From G965215045 sp965215045 (lineage in GTDB: Bacteria; Pseudomonadota; Gammaproteobacteria; JABABF01), in contig OZ244031.1 in the NCBI GenBank assembly GCA_965215045.1, positions 1,612,001 through 1,676,000 of the forward strand: 64,000 bases of DNA, given 5' to 3'. How positions within the stretch are numbered: the stretch's first letter is position 1; each line of letters begins with the position of its first letter. Under the pieces are notes generated by a model. It was not told the origin of the DNA and searched no databases. It worked only from the letters and a program-made list of their open reading frames with translations. The translations under genes and the position numbers were made by a program. Positions 1 through 8,738 of this stretch are shown piece after piece.

Positions 1-987
1 CTGCACGGCATGATGGAACTGCTGGAGCTGCCGGTGTGGCATCCGCCGCGCTGGCCGGTGCTGAGCATGATCGCGGCCATAGCGGGGACCCTGCTGCTGT
101 TACGCGCCCGGCACCTGTACATTGCTGCTGCCGGCTTGGCACTGCTGTTGCCATTGACCTGGAGCGGTGGCAACGCCCCGGCGGCGGGTGCCCTGCAGGT
201 TCTGGTGCTCGACGTGGGCCAGGGTCTTTCCGTGTTGTTGCGCACCCGCAATCACGGGCTGCTGTACGACACGGGTCCCGTGATGGGCCAGACAGACGCC
301 GCCCGCCTGGCGGTTCTTCCCACCCTGCGTTCGTTGGGGGTGCGCTCCCTGGACGTCCTGGTGCTGAGTCACGGGGACCTGGACCACGTCGGTGGCACGG
401 TCTCGGTGCTGGAAGAGCTGCCGGTGGATACTATTTTCAGCGGCGAGCCCTGGCGCAGCCAAGAGGACCTGGCACCGGGCATCCGGCGCCAACTGGAGAC
501 GGCAGAGCCCTGCAGGGCCGGTCAACACTGGCGGTGGGACGGAGTGGATTTTCGTATCCTGCATCCCCCGGAAAGTTTTGCCACGCGCAATGCCAACGAT
601 CTTTCCTGCGTGCTGCTGGTCGAGGTGGGCGGGCGGCGGGTGCTGCTGCCGGGGGATATCTCCAGGCGGGTGGAACGGCGGCTTGCCGGCACCTGGAGCG
701 GGGCACCGGTCAGCGTGTTGCTGGCCTCGCATCACGGCAGTAACAGCTCGTCGGCGATGGATTGGATTGCGGCCTTGCGCCCGCGCCACGTGGTGTACTC
801 CAGCGGGCATCTGAACCATTTTTCGCATCCGCATCCCGCGGTCGTCCGGCGTTACCTGCGGGCCGGGGCGTCCGGCATTCACACCGGGCGCAGTGGGGCG
901 GTGCAATTTCACATTGATGCGAACGGCACCGTGCAGGGGCCCGGCCTGTATCGCACCCGGCATCGCCGCTATTGGCACCGTCCTTAG
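1..987 (+). CDS. comEC: ComEC/Rec2 DNA-uptake channel, C-terminal part (5' truncated by window edge)
   Basis: The frame is open from base 1, so the gene begins upstream of the window. What remains is the end of the membrane part (two hydrophobic stretches at about residues 15-55) and the C-terminal metallo-beta-lactamase-like domain. That domain has the SHGDLDHVGG metal-site motif near residue 120 and ASHHGSNSSS near residue 245. ComEC forms the inner-membrane channel for single-stranded DNA in natural transformation, and its MBL domain is thought to act on the non-transported strand. It precedes msbA-lpxK, as in many gammaproteobacteria, with a 118-bp gap. Confidence 0.93.
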   Translation: MHGMMELLELPVWHPPRWPVLSMIAAIAGTLLLLRARHLYIAAAGLALLLPLTWSGGNAPAAGALQVLVLDVGQGLSVLLRTRNHGLLYDTGPVMGQTDAARLAVLPTLRSLGVRSLDVLVLSHGDLDHVGGTVSVLEELPVDTIFSGEPWRSQEDLAPGIRRQLETAEPCRAGQHWRWDGVDFRILHPPESFATRNANDLSCVLLVEVGGRRVLLPGDISRRVERRLAGTWSGAPVSVLLASHHGSNSSSAMDWIAALRPRHVVYSSGHLNHFSHPHPAVVRRYLRAGASGIHTGRSGAVQFHIDANGTVQGPGLYRTRHRRYWHRP

Positions 988-1105
988 AGAGATCTGCGGG
1001 TTTGCGCAGTGCTGCCCGGCCATCCAGGTACTGAGCGGGCGGGCGGACGACGGCGGGGGTAGTACAATCGCCGGTCGCATGAAGCCCGGCACGCCCGCCT
1101 CCTGA

Positions 1106-2914
1106 ATGACACCTGCAACCAGCGATTCCCGCATTTACCTGCGCTTGCTGCATTGCGCCGCTCCCTACACGGCGATGCTGGTCCTGGCGCTGTTCGGTTA
1201 CGCGGTTTTTTCATTGGCGGTGATGCTGCTGGCGGATGTCATGCAGTTTATTCTCGACTCCTTGAATAACCGCACCCAGAGCGGGCGCGGCCTGGTTTCG
1301 GGCCTGGTGGTCTCGCTGTTTGGCGCGGAGGCACTGGGCCGCAACGATTTTGTTCGCCTGGCGGCACCGCTCAGCATTGTGCTGATTGTCCTGTTGCGGG
1401 GCCTGGGTTTTGTCGCCGGGGTCTTCGGTATGACCCGCACTTCCCGCGGCATGGTGCATGACTTGCGACGCAATCTTTTTGACCAACTGCTGGTCACGCC
1501 CGGCCAGATGATCGCCCGGGAGGGCGTCGGCTATACGCTGGCTAATTTTGGTTTCAAGATCGAGCAGATGGTCATGATCATCCAAGGGGCCCTGAACATA
1601 TTGTTGCGCGAAGGGCTGACGGTTTGCGCATTGCTGGGCTACATGTTCTACCTGCAATGGAAACTGGCACTCATCATGCTGGCGATTATGCCGCTGATCG
1701 TGCTCCTGGTCAGGTACGCCGCAAATTTCGTTCGTCGCTACGCGCACCGCATCCAGGATTCCACCGGTGAGATCAACCACGTGGTCAACGAGGCGGTGCA
1801 GCACTTCCGGGAAATCCGCCTGTTCGGCGGCGAGGAATACGAGAGCAGGCGTTTTGCCGAGGCCAGCGAATACAACCGTCACCAGTCACTGAAAATCAAG
1901 ATGGTGCGCGCCCTGCTGCAGCCGGTAGTGCAACTGCTGCTGGCGGCGACGCTGGCCCTGCTGGTGTGGATGATTTTGGGCGAGTTCGCAGCGGTGGATT
2001 TCAGCCCCGGGGAATTTGTCGCTTTCCTGACTGCCGCGGGCCTGCTCGCCAAGCCGATGCGACAACTGACCGGCCTGGTGGACACCGTGCAACAGGGCTT
2101 GGTCGCCGCCCGCGATGTGTTCGAGCTGCAGGATGCGGAACCGGAACCGGATACGGGCACGTACGAGGTGCAGCGGGTGCGCGGGGAGATTCATGTCGAG
2201 AATCTCAGCTTCCGCTATCACCCCGAAGACGAGCCGGCACTGCAAGACATCAGCTTTGCGCTGTCGCCCGGCCAGATGGTGGCACTGGTCGGACGCAACG
2301 GCAGCGGCAAGAGTACCCTGTTGCGCTTGTTGACGCGCATGCACGTGCATCTGCAGGGACGCATTCTGCTCGACGGCGTCGATGTCAACGAGTACCGCCT
2401 GCGCTCCCTGCGGGCGCAGTTTTCCGTAGTTCCGCAACAGCCGGTATTGTTTGATGACACGGTGTACCACAACATTGCCTACGGCGACATGGCGCGCGCG
2501 AGTCGCTCTGAAGTACTGTGGGCGGCAGAGGCGGCCTCGGCCCGCGAGTTCATCGAACAACTGCCACAGGGACTGGATACACGCCTGGGCAGAATGGGGG
2601 TGCAACTGTCCGGTGGACAGATGCAGTGCATCGCCATTGCCCGCGCACTGCTCAAAAATGCGCCGGTGCTGCTGTTGGATGAGGCGACCGCGGCACTCGA
2701 CCGGGAAACGGAACGCCAGGTACAGAGAGCCCTGCACACGCTGACGGCCAACTGCAGCTGCATCGCCATCGCCCATCGCCTGGACACGGTGCAGCACGCG
2801 CACATGATCCTGGTGCTCGATGCGGGGCGCATCGTCGAACGCGGCAGGCACGAAGAATTACTGGCCGCCGGCGGCGAATACGCGCGCCTCTACCAGCGGA
2901 GCTTCGAAGGGTGA
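1106..2914 (+). CDS. msbA: Lipid A export ATP-binding/permease protein MsbA
   Basis: A 602-residue half-transporter of the ABC exporter type, which flips lipid A-core across the inner membrane. The N-terminal part to about residue 330 is the six-helix membrane domain. The nucleotide-binding domain from about residue 350 has Walker A GRNGSGKST, a Q-loop (VPQQP), the signature LSGGQMQ, Walker B VLLLDEATAALD and an H-loop (IAHRLDT). The neighbours are comEC and lpxK, the standard context. The stop overlaps the lpxK GTG start in a GTGA tetranucleotide, indicating translational coupling. At 602 residues it is slightly longer than E. coli MsbA (582). Confidence 0.95.
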   Translation: MTPATSDSRIYLRLLHCAAPYTAMLVLALFGYAVFSLAVMLLADVMQFILDSLNNRTQSGRGLVSGLVVSLFGAEALGRNDFVRLAAPLSIVLIVLLRGLGFVAGVFGMTRTSRGMVHDLRRNLFDQLLVTPGQMIAREGVGYTLANFGFKIEQMVMIIQGALNILLREGLTVCALLGYMFYLQWKLALIMLAIMPLIVLLVRYAANFVRRYAHRIQDSTGEINHVVNEAVQHFREIRLFGGEEYESRRFAEASEYNRHQSLKIKMVRALLQPVVQLLLAATLALLVWMILGEFAAVDFSPGEFVAFLTAAGLLAKPMRQLTGLVDTVQQGLVAARDVFELQDAEPEPDTGTYEVQRVRGEIHVENLSFRYHPEDEPALQDISFALSPGQMVALVGRNGSGKSTLLRLLTRMHVHLQGRILLDGVDVNEYRLRSLRAQFSVVPQQPVLFDDTVYHNIAYGDMARASRSEVLWAAEAASAREFIEQLPQGLDTRLGRMGVQLSGGQMQCIAIARALLKNAPVLLLDEATAALDRETERQVQRALHTLTANCSCIAIAHRLDTVQHAHMILVLDAGRIVERGRHEELLAAGGEYARLYQRSFEG

Positions 2915-3942
2915 ATTCCAGACGTTTGCGTTGGCACCGCCACTTGCTGGACTCCTGGGAACAATCCCGGCTGCTGGGATTCCTGCTGGCCTGGGCGGCC
3001 TGGATATTTCGCGGTCTCGCCTACTGGCGCCGGCACCGCTGCCTGGCGCAGGCACAGCCATTGCCAATACCGGTGGTGGTGGTCGGCAATCTGCACTTGG
3101 GCGGTACAGGTAAAACGCCGCTGGTCTGTCGCTTGGCCGGCATCCTGCGCGAAGCCGGTTACCGCCCGGGCATTGTCAGTCGCGGTTGGGGCGGTCGCCA
3201 GGCAGCCGTGCACATCGTGCGGGAAGACGATGATCCCGCGCAGGTCGGCGACGAGGCCCTGTTGCTGGCGGCGGTCGCACCGACCGCGATCGGCCGGGAC
3301 CGGCCCGCTGCCGCACGGTGCTTGCTGGACCGGGGTTGCGACCTGCTGCTCAGTGATGACGGCTTGCAACATTACCGGTTACCGCGCGATATAGAAATTG
3401 TCGTGGTGGATGGCGCGCGCGGCATGGGCAACGGTCGCTGCCTGCCCGCCGGTCCACTGCGCGAGCCGCCACACCGCCTGCGGGAAGCGGATTTTGTCGT
3501 CTGCAACGGCCCCCGGGGTCCGGGCGTCCCGGCGGGCGAGAAGATGGAAATGCGCGCAGTGGAACTGTTGCGCCTGGACCAGGCCGAGCGCTGTGCACCG
3601 GGGGAGCGCGATTTCGGTGCCCGGGCGCATGCCGTTGCCGGCATCGGTGCCCCGGAACGTTTTTTTGCCCTGTTGCGCCCCTGGGTTGCCACGCTCATCG
3701 AGCATCCCTTTCCCGACCATTACGGCTATCGTGCGGGAGACCTGCAGTTCGCAGACGAGGTGCCGGTACTGATGACGGAAAAAGATGCGGTGAAGTGCCG
3801 CGCACTGCCGGAGTGCAGGGCCGCCCCGGAACGCTTCTGGGTCTTGCGGGCACGGGCAGAACTGGAAGAGGATTTCGTGCGCCGCCTGCTGCACCGCCTG
3901 CGGGAATGCGCTCCCATGCGCGAGGTGCCGGTGCCGGCATGA
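2911..3942 (+). CDS. lpxK: Tetraacyldisaccharide 4'-kinase LpxK
   Basis: Phosphorylates the 4' position of the tetraacyldisaccharide to make lipid IVA at the inner membrane. The 343-residue protein has the family P-loop, GGTGKTP, around residue 68, preceded by a hydrophobic membrane-associating N-terminus, and DDGLQH near residue 150. The start is GTG, overlapping the msbA stop by 4 bp. The stop overlaps kdsB in ATGA. Its place between msbA and kdsB matches the conserved lipid A/Kdo gene order. Confidence 0.96.
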   Translation: MNSRRLRWHRHLLDSWEQSRLLGFLLAWAAWIFRGLAYWRRHRCLAQAQPLPIPVVVVGNLHLGGTGKTPLVCRLAGILREAGYRPGIVSRGWGGRQAAVHIVREDDDPAQVGDEALLLAAVAPTAIGRDRPAAARCLLDRGCDLLLSDDGLQHYRLPRDIEIVVVDGARGMGNGRCLPAGPLREPPHRLREADFVVCNGPRGPGVPAGEKMEMRAVELLRLDQAERCAPGERDFGARAHAVAGIGAPERFFALLRPWVATLIEHPFPDHYGYRAGDLQFADEVPVLMTEKDAVKCRALPECRAAPERFWVLRARAELEEDFVRRLLHRLRECAPMREVPVPA

Positions 3943-4727
3943 GTAGTGGCGGCGGCTTCCAGGTGCTGATCCCGGCGCGCTACCAGGCGCATCGCCTGCC
4001 GGGCAAACTGCTGCTGGAGATCGAGGGGAAAACGATCCTGCAGCGCACCTGGGAACGCGCCTGTCGCAGCACCGCAGAGCAGGTTCGGATCGTCACCGAC
4101 GATCCGCGCATTTACACGGCCGCGACCGGTTTCGGTGCACAGGTGCTGCAGAGTGTCCAGGCGCATGCCTCCGGCACCGAGCGGCTGTCCGAGGCGGTGC
4201 AGCTCCTGGAACTGCCGGCGAACGCCCTGGTGGTCAACGTGCAGGGGGATGAGCCTTTGATTCCACCCGCGGTCATCGACCAGGCGGCGGCCTGCCTGGA
4301 GGCTTCCCCGGAGGCGGAGATCGCCACCGCCTGGACGCCCATTGCGACCGTGGAGGAGCTCTTGTCTCCCGACGTGGTCAAGCTGATGGCCGATGCCCGG
4401 GAGTGCGCCGCGTATTTCTCCCGGGCGCCGATTCCCTGGGCCCGGGAGGCGTTTGCGGATGGCATGCCCCGCACCCTGCCGCCGCAGTTTTCGTGGCGGC
4501 GGCACCTGGGAATTTATGCGTATCGCGTGCGGGTGTTACAGGGCTGGCGGCAGATGCCGCCGTCTCCGTGGGAGCAGGCGGAACGCCTGGAACAGTTGCG
4601 CGCGCTGTGGCACGGGATGACGGTGCAACTGTTCGAAGTTTGTGAGCCCGCACCGCCCGGGGTGGACACGGAAGAGGACTTGGAAGCACTGCGTGCGCAA
4701 GTGCGCATTGCAGATGCCGGCGGATGA
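3939..4727 (+). CDS. kdsB: 3-deoxy-manno-octulosonate cytidylyltransferase KdsB
   Basis: Activates Kdo as CMP-Kdo for transfer to lipid IVA, in the cytoplasm. The 262-residue protein begins with the nucleotidyltransferase signature IPARYQAHRLPGK and has the conserved NVQGDEP near residue 100. The ATG at 3939 was chosen because it lies in the ATGA overlap with lpxK and starts just before the conserved N-terminus. An in-frame extension to 3795 would be shadow sequence. The stop again overlaps the next gene (murB) in ATGA. Confidence 0.96.
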   Translation: MSSGGGFQVLIPARYQAHRLPGKLLLEIEGKTILQRTWERACRSTAEQVRIVTDDPRIYTAATGFGAQVLQSVQAHASGTERLSEAVQLLELPANALVVNVQGDEPLIPPAVIDQAAACLEASPEAEIATAWTPIATVEELLSPDVVKLMADARECAAYFSRAPIPWAREAFADGMPRTLPPQFSWRRHLGIYAYRVRVLQGWRQMPPSPWEQAERLEQLRALWHGMTVQLFEVCEPAPPGVDTEEDLEALRAQVRIADAGG

Positions 4728-5737
4728 AGATCGCCGAGGAATTTTCCCTGCAGGAGCACAATACACTGCGACTGCCTTCCGTGGCGCAGTACCGGGTTTG
4801 CCCCCGCAACCGGGACGAGTTGCACAGTGCCCTGTCATTTGCGCGCGAACGCAATGTGCCGCTGTGCATCCTGGGCGGCGGCAGCAACGTGGTCCTGCCC
4901 GGGCGTCTGCCGGGACTGGTGCTGCATCCGCAGTTGCGCGGCATAGACATATTGCGCGAAGACGATGCCGGACTGCTGCTGCGCGTCGGTGCCGGTGAAT
5001 CGTGGCCCGCCCTGGTCGATCTGTGCCTGGAGCGGTGCTGGTACGGGCTGGAGAACCTGGCCTTGATCCCGGGCAGCGTCGGTGCCGCACCGGTGCAGAA
5101 TATCGGTGCCTACGGCGTGGAATTGGCGGAACTCCTGCACGGCGTGGAGACGCTCGATACGCAAACGGGCGAGCAGCGCCTGCTCGCGGTCCGGGATTGC
5201 GGCTTCGCCTATCGCGACAGCGCATTCCGGGACCGCTGGCGCGACCGGCTGTTAATCTGCGCCCTGCAGTTGCGGCTGTCAAAGATTCCGCGGGCGCGCT
5301 GCGAGTACCCGCCATTGCGCGAGGCACTTGCGCGCGCCGGTTGCACGTCGCCGACCCCGGAAGATGTACACCGGGAAGTGACGGCCCTGCGGCGGCGTCT
5401 GCCGGACCCCGCACAGACGCCAAACGCGGGCAGCTTTTTCCGGAACCCGGAGCTCGACGCCGCGCACTACCGGCGCCTGCTCAGCGAACACCCCGGGCTC
5501 CGCGCATTCCTACAGCCCAGCGGCTGTTATAGAATTGCAGCAGGCTGGTTGCTGGAACAGGCGGGCTGGCGCGGGCGCGCCCGCGGGGCGGTGGCCGTGC
5601 ACCATCGGCACGCACTGGTGTTAATCAACCGGGGCGGGGCGGCGGCCGCGGAAGTGCTGGACTGCGCCCGGGCGATGCAGGAATCGGTGCGCGATCGTTT
5701 TGGCATTGTGTTGGAGATCGAACCGCGTGTCTTCTGA
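4724..5737 (+). CDS. murB: UDP-N-acetylenolpyruvoylglucosamine reductase MurB
   Basis: FAD- and NADPH-dependent reduction that completes UDP-MurNAc in peptidoglycan precursor synthesis. The 337-residue product has the FAD-domain motif LGGGSNVV near residue 47, the IPGSVGAAPVQNIGAYG stretch near residue 120 and the catalytic region NAGSFFRNP near residue 230. It ends in EIEPRVF, which carries the conserved glutamate. The length and the Y-loop region around YRDSAF fit type I MurB. It is coupled to kdsB by a 4-bp overlap and overlaps the alkB start by 11 bp. Confidence 0.95.
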   Translation: MKIAEEFSLQEHNTLRLPSVAQYRVCPRNRDELHSALSFARERNVPLCILGGGSNVVLPGRLPGLVLHPQLRGIDILREDDAGLLLRVGAGESWPALVDLCLERCWYGLENLALIPGSVGAAPVQNIGAYGVELAELLHGVETLDTQTGEQRLLAVRDCGFAYRDSAFRDRWRDRLLICALQLRLSKIPRARCEYPPLREALARAGCTSPTPEDVHREVTALRRRLPDPAQTPNAGSFFRNPELDAAHYRRLLSEHPGLRAFLQPSGCYRIAAGWLLEQAGWRGRARGAVAVHHRHALVLINRGGAAAAEVLDCARAMQESVRDRFGIVLEIEPRVF

Positions 5738-6323
5738 GAAACAACGCGTCCTCTTGCCAGGCGGTGAGTTGTGGAGCTATCCCGGGGCCTTCGCCCGGCA
5801 GGCGGATGACTGGCTGCGCGCCTTGCTGGACAAGGTCGCCTGGCGCAGTGAGAAACTGCATCTCTTCGGGCGCTGGGTCGAAGCACCGCGGCGCATCGCC
5901 TGGTACGGCGACCCGGGTGCCGAGTACTGTTATTCGGGACGCCGTCATGCGCCCCGCCCCTGGATCGTCCCGCTGCAGGAAATGCGTACCGCGGTCCAAA
6001 AGCTGCTGGGGGCTTCTTTCAACAGTGCCCTGCTTAACCTGTACCGCGATGGCAATGACGCCATGGGCTGGCACAGCGATGATGAGCCGGAACTGCAACC
6101 GCGGCCCCTGATCGCCTCGCTGAGTTTCGGTGCCACCCGGCGTTTTGATCTGCGTCCGCGCGGCGGCGGCGCAATCGTCTCCCTGCAACTGGAACACGGT
6201 TCCCTGCTGGTGATGGGCGGCGATACGCAGCGTCACTGGCGGCACCGCGTACCGCGCAGTGCCCGCTGCCAGGCACCGCGGGTGAACGTGACGTTCCGGC
6301 GGGTGCGCGGGGTGCGTGCATGA
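5727..6323 (+). CDS. alkB: AlkB-type Fe(II)/2-oxoglutarate-dependent nucleic acid dealkylase
   Basis: Oxidative demethylation of alkylated bases such as 1-methyladenine and 3-methylcytosine. The 198-residue protein has the metal ligands HxD in GWHSDDEPEL, a distal histidine in QRHWRHRVPR and the following arginine-rich 2-oxoglutarate site. The sequence around ASLSFGATRRFDLR resembles the ALKBH2/3-like bacterial branch more than E. coli AlkB itself. The GTG at 5727 was chosen because GGAG lies 10 bases upstream; a TTG at 5700 is possible. It overlaps murB and is coupled to uvrC (ATGA), so it is part of the same transcript. Confidence 0.9.
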   Translation: MSSEKQRVLLPGGELWSYPGAFARQADDWLRALLDKVAWRSEKLHLFGRWVEAPRRIAWYGDPGAEYCYSGRRHAPRPWIVPLQEMRTAVQKLLGASFNSALLNLYRDGNDAMGWHSDDEPELQPRPLIASLSFGATRRFDLRPRGGGAIVSLQLEHGSLLVMGGDTQRHWRHRVPRSARCQAPRVNVTFRRVRGVRA

Positions 6324-8152
6324 TGCCGGCCGCGGACCGGGACTTCGACTCGCGCCGGCTGATCGGCGGCCTGCAGGAGCACCCCGGGATCTACCAGATG
6401 CTGGACCGCGAGGGCGAAGTGCTGTACGTGGGCAAGGCGCGCAATCTCAAGAAGCGCGTCGCCAGCTACTTTCAAAAGCGCGCACTGAACCGCCGCACGC
6501 TGGCGATGCTGGCGCGCGTGCGGGAGGTACAGGTCACGGTGACCGCCAGTGAGACGGAAGCACTGTTGCTGGAGCAAAACCTGATCAAGGAATACCATCC
6601 GCCGTACAACATCCTGTTGCGAGACGACAAGTCTTATCCCTGCATTCGCCTGTCAGAAGAGGAGTTTCCGCGGCTGTCTTTTTACCGCGGCGCGCGGCGC
6701 AGTGGTGCGCGCTATTTCGGCCCGTATCCCGGCGCGTCGGCGGTGCGCGACAGTTTGAATTTTCTCTACCGCACCTTTCGCATACGGCAGTGTGAAAACA
6801 GCGTGTTTCGCAATCGTTCCCGCCCCTGCCTGCAATACGAGATCAAACGTTGCAGCGCCCCTTGCGTCGGTTTGATCAGTGCTGCGGAGTACGCCGAGAG
6901 TGTCGCGGATGCCGAAATGTTTCTGCAGGGCAACAACCGCGAGCTGCTCACGGGTCTCAGCGAGCGCATGGAGTCCGCTGCTGCGGCCGAGCACTACGAA
7001 CGCGCCGCCGAGTTGCGCGACCAGGTCGCCGCGCTGAACCAGCTTCAGGAAAAGCAGTACATCGAGGGCGAGAAGGGCGATGTCGATATTCTCGCGGCGG
7101 CGGCGGCACCGGACTGTGTCTCGGTGCAGATGCTCTACGTGCGCGCCGGCCGTGTCATCGGCTCGCGCGGCTATTTCCCGCGCCTGCCCCTGGCGGAAAA
7201 TCCGGGCGAGGCGCTGGCGGCATTTATTCCCGGCTTTTACCTGCGTGCGGCGGCCGAGATCCCGCGCAAGATCCTGTTGAGTCACCCGGTGGCCGGCACC
7301 CGTGCGCTGGAGGAAGCCCTGGAGCGCCGCGCCAGTCACAAGGTACGCCTGCAATCCCGCGTGCAGGGTGCCCGACTGCGCTGGTTGCGCCTGGCCCGGG
7401 AGACCGCCGAACAGAACTTGCAGGGACGCATGGCGGGCGAGAGGCAGACCATTGCCCAGTTGCAGGAATTGCGCGAGGCCTTGCAACTGGAAGAGACGCC
7501 GCGCCGCCTGGAATGCTTTGATATCAGTCACAGCGGCGGCATAGAGACCGTGGCTTCCTGCGTGGCTTTTGACCAGGAAGGGGCGCGCAAAAGCGATTAC
7601 CGCCGTTATATCATCCGCGGTATTGCGCCGGGAGACGATTATGCCGCCCTGCGCCAGGCCCTGTTGCGGCGCTACCGGCGGGTGCAGACGGGGCAGGGGG
7701 GCGCCCTGCCCGACGTGTTGCTGGTCGACGGCGGACCGGGGCAATTGCGCCAGGCGCGCGAAGTGTGGGACGAGCTGGGACTCGGCGCGGCGGCATTGCT
7801 GGGCGTCGCCAAGGGGCGCAGTCGCCGCCCGGGGCGGGAACGCTTGTGGACCGGCTCCGGGAAGGAGCTCCGGCTGGCACCGGACTCCGGTGCACTGCAC
7901 CTGGTACAGCGTATCCGCGATGAGGCCCACCGTTTTGCCATCCAAGGGCACCGCCGCCGGCGCAGTGCCCGCAGTGGGGCCTCGCCGCTGGCGGAAGTCC
8001 CCGGCATCGGCCCCAAGCGCCGCCGCATGCTGTTGCGTTCTTTCGGGGGTTTGCAGGGCATTCGCAAGGCGGCCCCGGAAGAGATTGCACGCACGCCGGG
8101 TATCAGCCTTAAAATGGCCGAAGATATTCTCGCGCACTTGCGGCGCAATTGA
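6320..8152 (+). CDS. uvrC: Excinuclease ABC subunit C
   Basis: Makes both incisions around UvrB-bound DNA lesions in nucleotide excision repair. The domains of the 610-residue product are in normal order: GIY-YIG nuclease (GIYQML and VLYVGKARNLKKR near residues 22-48), a UVR helix pair binding UvrB near residues 205-240, an RNase H-like endonuclease (CFDISHSGG near 395, LLVDGGPGQL near 470) and tandem helix-hairpin-helix motifs (VPGIGPKRRRMLL near 560). The start is the first of two consecutive ATGs, overlapping the alkB stop. pgsA follows, as in E. coli and Pseudomonas. Confidence 0.96.
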   Translation: MMPAADRDFDSRRLIGGLQEHPGIYQMLDREGEVLYVGKARNLKKRVASYFQKRALNRRTLAMLARVREVQVTVTASETEALLLEQNLIKEYHPPYNILLRDDKSYPCIRLSEEEFPRLSFYRGARRSGARYFGPYPGASAVRDSLNFLYRTFRIRQCENSVFRNRSRPCLQYEIKRCSAPCVGLISAAEYAESVADAEMFLQGNNRELLTGLSERMESAAAAEHYERAAELRDQVAALNQLQEKQYIEGEKGDVDILAAAAAPDCVSVQMLYVRAGRVIGSRGYFPRLPLAENPGEALAAFIPGFYLRAAAEIPRKILLSHPVAGTRALEEALERRASHKVRLQSRVQGARLRWLRLARETAEQNLQGRMAGERQTIAQLQELREALQLEETPRRLECFDISHSGGIETVASCVAFDQEGARKSDYRRYIIRGIAPGDDYAALRQALLRRYRRVQTGQGGALPDVLLVDGGPGQLRQAREVWDELGLGAAALLGVAKGRSRRPGRERLWTGSGKELRLAPDSGALHLVQRIRDEAHRFAIQGHRRRRSARSGASPLAEVPGIGPKRRRMLLRSFGGLQGIRKAAPEEIARTPGISLKMAEDILAHLRRN

Positions 8153-8174
8153 GTCTGGCAGCGGAGCGATCAAC

Positions 8175-8732
8175 ATGAATTTGCCGATGTGGTTCACGGT
8201 ATTGCGCATTGCCCTGGTGCCGCTGATCGTGCTGGCGATGCTGCTGTTGCCCGGCTACTGGGCGGCACTGTTATTCGTATGCGCTGCGCTCAGCGATTGG
8301 TTGGACGGCTGGCTGGCCCGGCGTTATGCGCAAGTCAGCCGCTTCGGTGCCTTCTTGGACCCGGTGGCGGACAAGCTGGTGATCATCAGTGTGCTGATAC
8401 TGTTGACGGCGTTTCACCAGACACTGTGGTTTTCACTGCCGGCACTGTGCATTATCAGCCGGGAAGTGCTGGTGCTGGCATTGCGGGAGTGGATGGTCGA
8501 AGTGGGCCGGCGCGCCCCGGTCTCCGTCTCGCGCCTGGGCAAGTGGAAGACCACGCTGCAATTTGTCGCGCTGTTGCTATTCCTGCTCCTGGGCCGGGGC
8601 GACGAACTGCTGTTATTGCTGACGGCTTACCTGCTGTTGTACGTGTCACTGGTGCTGACCCTGTGGTCCATGGTCAACTACCTGCGCGCGGCGTGGTCAG
8701 AATTGGATTGGAGAGGCGAGCGCAAGCACTGA
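8175..8732 (+). CDS. pgsA: CDP-diacylglycerol-glycerol-3-phosphate 3-phosphatidyltransferase
   Basis: Makes phosphatidylglycerol phosphate, the committed step to phosphatidylglycerol and cardiolipin, in the inner membrane. The 185-residue multi-spanning protein has the complete CDP-alcohol phosphotransferase signature D-x2-DG-x2-AR-x8-G-x3-D-x3-D, read as DWLDGWLARR then FGAFLDPVAD. GGAG lies 8 bases before the ATG. It follows uvrC by 22 bp and faces the MFS gene with only 6 bp between the two stops. Confidence 0.95.
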   Translation: MNLPMWFTVLRIALVPLIVLAMLLLPGYWAALLFVCAALSDWLDGWLARRYAQVSRFGAFLDPVADKLVIISVLILLTAFHQTLWFSLPALCIISREVLVLALREWMVEVGRRAPVSVSRLGKWKTTLQFVALLLFLLLGRGDELLLLLTAYLLLYVSLVLTLWSMVNYLRAAWSELDWRGERKH

Positions 8733-8738
8733 GGAGTT

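Noticed and set aside
6653..8209. A 518-codon frame antisense to uvrC
   Set aside because: It shadows the conserved UvrC domains, with no independent protein signature.
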